Both the position numbers and the translations under genes were made by a program. DNA of 28,842 nucleotides from Pseudomonadota bacterium (GTDB lineage: Bacteria; Pseudomonadota; Alphaproteobacteria; Rhizobiales; Methylopilaceae). Positions 14,314-20,817 of the stretch are shown here, one piece after another. The DNA lies in contig JAEZCD010000136.1 of assembly GCA_023430145.1 (NCBI GenBank), positions 1 through 28,842 of the forward strand, given 5' to 3'. Position 1 is the stretch's first letter. Each line of letters begins with the position of its first letter. A model generated the notes under the pieces. It saw only the letters and a list, made by a program, of their open reading frames with translations, was not told where the DNA came from and searched no databases.

Positions 14314-16353
14314 GTGGACATCTTCGGTAGGCTGACGATCGACTCCCTGCCCTTCTACAGTGCGATCGCAGCCTCCGGCGCGGCGATCACGGTGCTCGGC
14401 GCGCTGTCGGTGATGGCGGTGATCACCTGGTTCGGCGCCTGGCGCCTGGTGCTGTTCCACTGGGTGTCGGGCCTCGATCACAAGAAGATCGGCATCATGT
14501 ACATCATGCTGGCGCTGGTCATGCTGCTGCGCGGCTTCGTCGATGCGGCGATGATGCGCAGCCAGCAGGCGATCGCCTTCAACAGCGACGGCTACCTGCC
14601 GCCGAGCCATTTCGACCAGATCTTCTCGTCGCACGGCACGATCATGATCTTCTTCATGGCGATGCCGTTCCTGTCGGGCCTGATCAATCTCGTCATGCCG
14701 CAGCAGATCGGCGCGCGCGACGTCGCCTTCCCCTTCATGAATGCCCTGAGCTTCTGGCTCAGCTTCGCCGGCGCCGGGCTGGTGCTCGTCTCGCTCGTCG
14801 TCGGAGTGTTCTCGACCGCCGGATGGACCGGCTATCCGCCCTATTCCGGCGTCGAATACAATCCCGGCGTCGGCGTCGACTACTGGCTCTGGGCAGTGCT
14901 GATCTCCGGCGTCGGCTCGACCATGAGTGGCATCAATTTCCTCGTCACCATCCTCAAATGCCGCGCGCCGGGCATGCACCTGTTCCGCATGCCGCTCTTC
15001 ACCTGGACCGTGCTCGTCACCAGCGTCCTGATGATCTTCGCCTTCCCGGCGCTCACCGTCGCCTGCGGCCTGCTCGCCCTCGACCGCACCTTCGGCATGC
15101 ACTTCTTCACCAATGCCATGGGCGGGAACATGATGAACTACATCAACCTGTTCTGGCTATGGGGGCATCCGGAGGTCTACATCCTGATCCTGCCGGCCTT
15201 CGGCGTCTTCTCGGAGGTGGTGGCGACCTTCAGCCAGAAGCGCCTGTTCGGCTACGTGTCGCTGGTTCTGGCCACCATGGCGATCGGCCTTTTGTCGTTC
15301 ACGGTCTGGCTGCACCACTTCTTCACCATGGGCTCCTCGGCCAACGTCAACGCCTTCTTCGGCATCATGACGACGATCATCGCCGTGCCCACCGGGGTGA
15401 AGGTGTTCGACTGGCTGTTCACGATGTTCCGCGGCCGCATCCTCTTCACCACGCCGATGCTCTACACGATCGGCTTCCTCGTCACCTTCGTCATCGGCGG
15501 CCTGTCCGGCGTTCTCCTGGCCATGCCGCCGGTCGACTATCTGATGCACAACACCACCTTCCTGATCGCGCACTTCCACAACATGATCATTCCGGGCGTG
15601 CTGTTCGGCTATCTCGCCGGCTACATGTACTGGTTCCCGAAGGCCTTCGGCTTCCGCCTCGACGAGAAATGGGGCGTGCGCTCGTTCTGGTGCTGGATCG
15701 TCGGCTTCTATCTCGCCTTCATGCCGCTCTACGTGCTGGGTCTGCTCGGCATGCCGCGCCGCATGGAGCATTACGACGTCGCCGCCTGGCAGCCGCATCT
15801 CATCGTCGCCGCGATCGGCGCCTTCATCATCATGCTCGGCATCGTCTGCCTCGGCGTGCAACTCGTGGTCAGCATCCGGGATCGCAAGCTGGCCCTCGAC
15901 CTCTCCGGCGATCCGTGGAACGGCCGCTCGCTCGAATGGGCGACGTCGTCGCCGCCGCCGCCCTATAATTTCGCGGTGCTGCCGCAGGTGACGAGCATCG
16001 ACGCCTTCTGGGACTTCAAGCAGCGCGGCATCGCCTGGCGGCGGCCGGAGCGCTATGTCGACATCGTCATGCCGAAGAACAGTTTCGTCGGCGCCTTCAT
16101 CGGCGGCACCGCCTTCGTCTTCGGCTTCGCCGTCGTCTGGCACATGTGGTGGCTCGCCATCCTCGGTCTCGTCCTGATCGCCGCCGCGATCATCGTCCGC
16201 GGCTCGGACGACGACACCGATATCGTCCTGCCGGCGAGCGAGGTCGAGAGGATCGAGAACGCCCGCTTCGCCGCCCTCGCCCGGGCGCCCCGCCCCGCCA
16301 TCGCCGACGTCCGCGGCTTTGCCGGCGTCCCCGTGCCGGAGGGCTCCGCATGA
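14314..16353 (+). CDS. cyoB: Cytochrome bo3 ubiquinol oxidase subunit I
   Basis: The 679-aa catalytic, proton-pumping subunit, with about 15 membrane helices expected. Visible ligands and site residues match E. coli CyoB with a shift of one or two: the quinone-site residues Arg73, Asp77, His99 and Gln102; the low-spin heme ligands His107 and His422; the cross-linked CuB ligand His285 and Tyr289 in WGHPEVY; CuB ligands His334 and His335 (WLHHFF); the high-spin heme ligand His420 (AHFHNM); and the K-channel Lys363 (GVKVFDW). Quinone-site conservation confirms ubiquinol as donor. It starts with GTG at 14314, TGAGG upstream, 6 nt after cyoA. It overlaps cyoC by 4 nt. Confidence 0.98.
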   Translation: MDIFGRLTIDSLPFYSAIAASGAAITVLGALSVMAVITWFGAWRLVLFHWVSGLDHKKIGIMYIMLALVMLLRGFVDAAMMRSQQAIAFNSDGYLPPSHFDQIFSSHGTIMIFFMAMPFLSGLINLVMPQQIGARDVAFPFMNALSFWLSFAGAGLVLVSLVVGVFSTAGWTGYPPYSGVEYNPGVGVDYWLWAVLISGVGSTMSGINFLVTILKCRAPGMHLFRMPLFTWTVLVTSVLMIFAFPALTVACGLLALDRTFGMHFFTNAMGGNMMNYINLFWLWGHPEVYILILPAFGVFSEVVATFSQKRLFGYVSLVLATMAIGLLSFTVWLHHFFTMGSSANVNAFFGIMTTIIAVPTGVKVFDWLFTMFRGRILFTTPMLYTIGFLVTFVIGGLSGVLLAMPPVDYLMHNTTFLIAHFHNMIIPGVLFGYLAGYMYWFPKAFGFRLDEKWGVRSFWCWIVGFYLAFMPLYVLGLLGMPRRMEHYDVAAWQPHLIVAAIGAFIIMLGIVCLGVQLVVSIRDRKLALDLSGDPWNGRSLEWATSSPPPPYNFAVLPQVTSIDAFWDFKQRGIAWRRPERYVDIVMPKNSFVGAFIGGTAFVFGFAVVWHMWWLAILGLVLIAAAIIVRGSDDDTDIVLPASEVERIENARFAALARAPRPAIADVRGFAGVPVPEGSA

Positions 16354-16946
16354 CCGTGCTGCCGGCGACGGAGGCCCTCCCCGCTGCTTCCCGATACGAG
16401 GAGCGGGCGTTCGGCTTCTGGCTCTACCTCATGAGCGACGCGATCATCTTCGCGCTGCTGTTCGCGACCTATGTCGTGATGGCGGGCAACACGGCCGGAG
16501 GGCCGACGGGCAAGGACGTGTTCTCGCTCGGGCGCGCCGCCGCGGAGACGGCGATCCTGCTCGCCAGCAGCACGACCTTCGGGCTTGCGACGATCGCGCT
16601 CGCGGCCTCCGACCGGTCGCGCGTTCTCGCCTGGCTAGCCGTCACCGCCACTCTTGGCGCCGCCTTCCTGTTCCTCGAGCTCGGGGAGTTCCGCGGCATG
16701 ATCGCCGCAGGCGCCGGCCCGGACCGCAGCGGTTTCCTGTCGAGCTTCTTCGCGCTCGTCGGCACGCACGGGCTGCATGTCGGCATCGGCATGCTCTGGA
16801 TCGTCGTGATGATCGGCCAGGTTCTCGTGAAGGGGCTGACCGTGCCGGTCGCCTCGCGGCTGATGCGGCTCGGGCTCTTCTGGCATTTCCTCGACATCGT
16901 CTGGGTGGCGATCTTCTCGATCGTCTATCTGCCGGGGCTATCGTGA
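16350..16946 (+). CDS. cyoC: Cytochrome bo3 ubiquinol oxidase subunit III
   Basis: A 198-aa integral membrane protein with five predicted helices, matching the quinol-oxidase form of subunit III (E. coli CyoC, 204 aa). Characteristic stretches are FGFWLYLMSDAIIFALLFATYVVM near the N-terminus, GEFRGMIAAG, SSFFALVGTHGLHVGIGMLW and LFWHFLDIVWVAIFS at the end. It supports assembly and stability of the catalytic subunit. The ATG at 16350 overlaps the cyoB stop (ATGA), and its own TGA shares one base with the cyoD ATG, so the operon is translationally coupled throughout. Confidence 0.96.
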   Translation: MTVLPATEALPAASRYEERAFGFWLYLMSDAIIFALLFATYVVMAGNTAGGPTGKDVFSLGRAAAETAILLASSTTFGLATIALAASDRSRVLAWLAVTATLGAAFLFLELGEFRGMIAAGAGPDRSGFLSSFFALVGTHGLHVGIGMLWIVVMIGQVLVKGLTVPVASRLMRLGLFWHFLDIVWVAIFSIVYLPGLS

Positions 16947-17263
16947 TGGACGCGTCCGGACTGCCCGTCGAACGCAGCGCAAGACCCTATCTCGTCGGCC
17001 TCGCGCTCGCCGTGGTCCTGACGGCGATTTCATTCGGCCTCGTCGCCACCGGTGCCCTGCCGCGGACCGCGACACTGGTGGTGATCGCCGTCGCCGCCCT
17101 GCTCCAGATCCTGGTGCATCTGCGCTTCTTCCTGCACATAGGCCTCCGCTCGACGCCGCGGGAGAATCTCGTCGCCATGGCCTTCGCGGCCGTGCTGATC
17201 CTCTTCATGGTTGGCGGCTCGCTGTGGATCATGATCGACCTGCACCGTCGGATGATGATGTGA
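16946..17263 (+). CDS. cyoD: Cytochrome bo3 ubiquinol oxidase subunit IV
   Basis: A 105-aa protein with three membrane helices (about 16-36, 42-62 and 76-98), close to E. coli CyoD at 109 aa. The HLRFFLHIG segment between helices 2 and 3 is typical of the family (COX4_pro). It assists CuB binding and assembly of subunit I in the characterised enzyme. Its ATG overlaps the cyoC stop by one base. It is the last gene of the operon; no cyoE (heme O synthase) follows, so heme O must come from elsewhere in the genome. Confidence 0.95.
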   Translation: MDASGLPVERSARPYLVGLALAVVLTAISFGLVATGALPRTATLVVIAVAALLQILVHLRFFLHIGLRSTPRENLVAMAFAAVLILFMVGGSLWIMIDLHRRMMM

Positions 17264-17307
17264 GCGCGCGCCGGCGACGGGGCCGCGCGGAGGCCGGCAT
17301 GCCTCGC

Positions 17308-17505
17308 CTACGACATCATTCCGGCGACGAGGGTGCCGACGAGAAGAACGACGAATGCCGCGAACAGCCCGCCATAGAGGGCCGGCCGGCGGAGCCCCTC
17401 GTCGAGATGGCACTCGATACGCCGAGCCCATTCTCCCGGATAGTCGCGGCCCGTGACCTGATGGTCGGGCTGCGCGGCATCGCGTCTCGTCTCGTCGTTC
17501 GGCAT
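17308..17505 (-). CDS. Predicted small single-span membrane protein
   Basis: A 65-aa frame with a hydrophilic N-terminal half (MPNDETRRDAAQPD...) and one C-terminal membrane helix (LYGGLFAAFVVLLVGTLVAGMM). The ATG at 17505 has CCGGAG about 6 nt upstream. It converges with cyoD across 44 bp. The amphipathic-then-membrane layout and good ribosome binding site favour a real gene. I do not recognise the family, and in this GC-rich DNA a chance frame is possible. Association with the oxidase is only positional. Confidence 0.55.
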   Translation of the reverse strand: MPNDETRRDAAQPDHQVTGRDYPGEWARRIECHLDEGLRRPALYGGLFAAFVVLLVGTLVAGMMS

Positions 17506-17609
17506 GGCGGCACTCCGGTTCATGCGTCCAACGCGCGCGGCAGGGCTTGTGATCCGCGGCCGCTTCGCCGAGGGTTCGTGCGCTATCCTAACGAGGGGAC
17601 GACCGGGCG

Positions 17610-18050
17610 ATGGAATGGCTGATCAACGACGCTCTGCCCGTGCTCGCGCGGATCTTCATCGTCTGGATCTTCCCGTTCAGCTTCATCGACAAGATCATAA
17701 ACTGGGACGACGCGCTGAAGCAGGCCAATTCGAGCTGGCTGCCCGGCGGCCCGGTTCTCCTCGTCATGGCGATGATCGTCGAGCTGCTCACCCCGCCGAT
17801 GATCGTCTTCGGCTTCTATGCCGGGATCGCCGCGTTCATCCTCGCCGGCTACTGCGTCGTCACCGGTATCGTCTACCACGCCTTCTGGACCTATCCGCGC
17901 TTCTGGTCGCCGCGCAGCGACGGCTATCCGCATATCTGGGATTTCTTCAAGAATTTCGGCCTCGTCGGCGGGCTGATCTACGTGATGTACGAGACCCGCT
18001 TCATCGAGGAGGTCGGCGGCGACCTCGAGCGCATCTCGGCGTTGCTATAA
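17610..18050 (+). CDS. DoxX-like integral membrane protein
   Basis: A 146-aa membrane protein with four predicted helices, the DoxX/DoxD layout: VLARIFIVWIFPFSFIDKIINW at the start, VLLVMAMIVELLTPPMIVFGFYAG in the middle, then a helix ending VVTGIVYHAFWTYPRFW. The C-terminal part is NFGLVGGLIYVMYETRF. The name comes from a thiosulphate:quinone oxidoreductase subunit, but most members have no known reaction. The ATG at 17610 follows GAGGGGACG. It heads a plus-strand operon with a cupin (33 nt gap) and a two-domain VOC protein (10 nt gap). Confidence 0.88.
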   Translation: MEWLINDALPVLARIFIVWIFPFSFIDKIINWDDALKQANSSWLPGGPVLLVMAMIVELLTPPMIVFGFYAGIAAFILAGYCVVTGIVYHAFWTYPRFWSPRSDGYPHIWDFFKNFGLVGGLIYVMYETRFIEEVGGDLERISALL

Positions 18051-18083
18051 CGAGACGGAGGACGAGGCAGCGGAGGCGAAGCG

Positions 18084-18539
18084 ATGGCCGATTCCGAACC
18101 TCCGACGATCGCCTATTGGCACCTCTGGGCCGACGATGCGGGCGTGACGCATCAGACGCGCTGCGAGGCGAGACGCTTCGTCCTCGAGGGCATGGGTGGC
18201 AAGGCGGCGCCCCAGTGGAACGATCACCTTTTGTCGGGCGAGACCAGCATGCTGTTCGCCGTCCTTCCGGTCGGCTGGATCGGCGACTGGCACGAGAACC
18301 CGAAACCGCAATGGATCGTCGTCCTCTCGGGGCGCTGGTTCGTCGAATCGATGGACGGCACGCGCGTCGAGATGGGGCCGGGCGATCTCGCCTTCGGCGG
18401 CGACCAGAGGGCGAAGCCCGATCGCCAGGGCCGCCTCGGCCACCGCTCCGGCACCGTCGGCGACGAGCCATGCCGGCTGATGATCGTCCAGCTCGACCCC
18501 GCGCGATGGGCCGGCGCCGCGCCCGGCGCCTTCGATTGA
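18084..18539 (+). CDS. Cupin-like protein
   Basis: A 151-aa single-barrel cupin-like protein. The core reads DWHENPKPQWIVVLSGRWFVESMDGTRVEMGPGDLAFGGDQ (residues about 69-108). His70 is in motif 1, but Gln76 and Trp77 sit where a second His and Glu are usual. A further His120 (LGHRSG) is near motif 2. The metal site may therefore be altered or absent. GGAGG lies 7 nt upstream of the ATG. Substrate unknown. It is the middle gene between the DoxX-like protein and the VOC protein; the VOC ribosome binding site overlaps its stop codon. Confidence 0.85.
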   Translation: MADSEPPTIAYWHLWADDAGVTHQTRCEARRFVLEGMGGKAAPQWNDHLLSGETSMLFAVLPVGWIGDWHENPKPQWIVVLSGRWFVESMDGTRVEMGPGDLAFGGDQRAKPDRQGRLGHRSGTVGDEPCRLMIVQLDPARWAGAAPGAFD

Positions 18540-18549
18540 GGAGCACCGC

Positions 18550-19485
18550 ATGCCGGTAACGCAGCTCGTTTGCGGTGCCATCACGGTCGGCGACCTCGCC
18601 GGCGCGGCCGCCTTCTATCGCGATGCGCTCGGCCTCGAAGTCGGGCCGGAGCATGCGCTGGCCGATCCGGCCTGGGGCCGCGTGCTCGGGCTCGCCGAGG
18701 GCACTGCTGCGCGCGCCGTGGACATCGCGGTGGGACGGCAGATGCTCGAGCTGATCGCCTTCGATCCGCCCGGGCGGCCCTATCCTGCCGAGCGGGCCTC
18801 CAACGATCCGTGGTTCCAGCATTTCGCGCTCGTCTGCGGCGACATCGCCGCCGTCTGGAGGCGGCTCGAGGCGGCCTCGCCGGGCCTCGTCACCGGTGGC
18901 GAGCCCGTGCTGCTGCCGCCCAACACCGGCCGTGTCACCGCCTTCAAGTTTCGCGATCCGGAAGGCCATCCGCTGGAGCTGATCGCCTTTCCGCCGGGCG
19001 TCGGCGATCCGGTCTGGCAGGCGACCGGCACCGCCGGCATCCGCGGCTTCGACCACACCGCCATCACGGTCGCCGATCTCGATCGCAGCATCGCCTTCTA
19101 CACGGGGCTGCTCGGGTTTCGTATCGCCGGCCGGTCGCTGAACGTGGGGCCCGAGCAGGACCGGCTCGACGGGCTCGCCGGCTGCGAGGTCGACGTGGTG
19201 GCGCTCGCGCCGGCCGCCGTCGCGACGCCGCATGTGGAGCTCCTCCACTATCGCCTGCCGGCCGGCCGTACAGCGATGACGATCTTCGCCGTCAACGACG
19301 TCGCCTCCGTCCGCCAGATCCACAAGGTCGATGGCCTGCCCGCGCTCCTCCGGCGGCTCGAGGCGGCGGGCGCCGCGTTCGTGTCGCCCGGCGCCGTGCC
19401 GCTGCAGAGCGGCGGCACGGCCGCGGCCGTCCGCGATCCGGATGGGCACATTCTCGTGCTGATGGAGCGAGTGAAGTCCGGCTGA
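18550..19485 (+). CDS. Two-domain VOC (glyoxalase/bleomycin resistance/dioxygenase) family protein
   Basis: A 311-aa protein with two vicinal-oxygen-chelate modules. The first spans about residues 5-145: ITVGDLAGAAAFYRDALGLEV, then HFALVCGDIAAVWRRLEA, then RDPEGHPLELIAFPPG. The second spans about 158-308: DHTAITVADLDRSIAFYTGLLGFRIAG, then RDPDGHILVLMERV. Metal ligands are probably the Glu and His residues ending each module. Members act as glyoxalases, ring-cleavage dioxygenases or isomerases; which one this is cannot be told. GAGGAG (18538-18543) precedes the ATG by 6 nt and spans the upstream stop. Its last 238 bp are overlapped antisense by the MFS reading frame. Last gene of the DoxX-cupin-VOC operon. 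Confidence 0.9.
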   Translation: MPVTQLVCGAITVGDLAGAAAFYRDALGLEVGPEHALADPAWGRVLGLAEGTAARAVDIAVGRQMLELIAFDPPGRPYPAERASNDPWFQHFALVCGDIAAVWRRLEAASPGLVTGGEPVLLPPNTGRVTAFKFRDPEGHPLELIAFPPGVGDPVWQATGTAGIRGFDHTAITVADLDRSIAFYTGLLGFRIAGRSLNVGPEQDRLDGLAGCEVDVVALAPAAVATPHVELLHYRLPAGRTAMTIFAVNDVASVRQIHKVDGLPALLRRLEAAGAAFVSPGAVPLQSGGTAAAVRDPDGHILVLMERVKSG

Positions 19486-20774
19486 TCTCGGACGCGCCGC
19501 GCGCCTCCTCGAAGGGAGAGGCCTGTCCGCGCTCGTCTACCTGTCGGCCGAACCTTCAGCAACTCCGGGAACCATCGCGTCCACAGGGCGACGGCAACGA
19601 GCGTGCCGACACCGCCGATGACGACGGCCGGGACCGTGCCGATGAGCGCCGCCACCGTCCCTGCGCGAAACTCGCCGGCCTCGTTAGAGATGCTGATGAA
19701 GACACTGTTGGCGGCCGAGACCCGGCCGCGCATCTCGTCCGGCGTCCACAGCTGGACGATGGTCTGGCGGATCGTTACGCCGATCATGTCGATCGCGCCC
19801 ATGCCGGCGAGCGCCAGCGTCGACAGCCAAACCGTCTCCGAGAGACCGAAAACGACCGTCAGGCCACCGAAGCCGCCGACGGCGAAGAACATCCAGCGGC
19901 CGACATTGTCGCGGATCGGACGCCAGCTGAGATAGGCGGCGGTGGCGATCGCGCCGATGGCGAAGGCCGAGCGCAGCAAGCCGAGGCCGAATGGCCCGGC
20001 ATCGAGGATGTCCCGGGCGAACACGGGCAAGAGCGCCATAGCGCCACCGAGGAGCACGGCAATCATGTCGAGCGACATAGCGCCGAGGAGCACCTTCTGG
20101 CTGCGGATGTAGGCGAGTCCGGCGAGCAGCGATCGCGGCGTGTCGCCGGGCGAGGCGACGGGGATTTTCGGGATCGCGAACGCGCATGTCGAAGCGGCCA
20201 GGAACGCGCCGCTCGCGACCGCGAAGGCGACAGCCGGCGACAGGCCGTAGAGGAGGCCTCCGGCCATCGGGCCGATGACGGCGCCGAGCTTGAAGATCAT
20301 GACGGTGGAGCTGATGGCGCGCGGCAGCTGCTCGCGCGCGACGAGGTTGGGCAGCATCGCCTGCTGAGAGGCGCTGAAGAAGGCGCGGCAGCACCCGAGC
20401 AGCACCATGGCGGCGAAGATCGGGACGAGATGCTGATCGCCGCCGACAGAGAGGGCGAGCAGCCCCAGGCTGCAGAACGTCGCGAAGAACAGGCTCGTGC
20501 CGACGATCCGGTTCCGAGGGAAACGATCGGCTGCCGCGCCGGTCACGAGCACCAGCGAGAGCGCCGGCACCACCTGCGTCAGCCCGATGAGGCCGAGATC
20601 GAAGGGATCGCGGGAGATGTCGTAGACCCACCAGCCGACCGCGACGGTGACGATCTCGAAGGCGAGACTCGTCAGCGCGCGAACCGCGACGAAGAGCAGA
20701 AAGTCCGAATTGCGCCACAGGGGCAGCGGTTCGGCCCTTCGGAGCTCGTCGGGCAGAGGCTCGACCGGGGCCAT
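19248..20774 (-). CDS. MFS transporter (MFS_3/EntS-like), 3' end probably frameshifted
   Basis: A major facilitator of the MFS_3 type. The N-terminus LWRNSDFLLFVAVRALTSLAF leads into about 12 membrane helices, with the TGAAADRFPRNRIV loop after helix 2, and an ordinary transporter ends near residue 412 (RWFPELLKV). The open frame then continues for about 95 residues that are hydrophilic, Arg/Ser-rich and exactly antisense to the VOC gene, giving 508 aa. A TAG lies at 19537-19539 in another frame; one indel in the preceding ten bases would give an end like ADR-stop at normal length. A recent frameshift or sequence error is likely. It follows the GH15 gene by 43 nt on the same strand, so it might export or import a sugar (inference). 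Confidence 0.85.
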   Translation of the reverse strand: MAPVEPLPDELRRAEPLPLWRNSDFLLFVAVRALTSLAFEIVTVAVGWWVYDISRDPFDLGLIGLTQVVPALSLVLVTGAAADRFPRNRIVGTSLFFATFCSLGLLALSVGGDQHLVPIFAAMVLLGCCRAFFSASQQAMLPNLVAREQLPRAISSTVMIFKLGAVIGPMAGGLLYGLSPAVAFAVASGAFLAASTCAFAIPKIPVASPGDTPRSLLAGLAYIRSQKVLLGAMSLDMIAVLLGGAMALLPVFARDILDAGPFGLGLLRSAFAIGAIATAAYLSWRPIRDNVGRWMFFAVGGFGGLTVVFGLSETVWLSTLALAGMGAIDMIGVTIRQTIVQLWTPDEMRGRVSAANSVFISISNEAGEFRAGTVAALIGTVPAVVIGGVGTLVAVALWTRWFPELLKVRPTGRRARTGLSLRGGARRVRDQPDFTRSISTRMCPSGSRTAAAVPPLCSGTAPGDTNAAPAASSRRRSAGRPSTLWIWRTEATSLTAKIVIAVRPAGRR

Positions 20775-20817
20775 CAGCCGCCCGTATCCGCCAAGCGACG
20801 GCCGGCCCGCTGCTCGT

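Noticed and set aside
13090..15102. A 670-codon minus-strand open frame opposite cyoA/cyoB
   Set aside because: It is the mirror of the cyo genes with His/Asp/Glu-rich low-complexity sequence, typical of antisense of membrane proteins.
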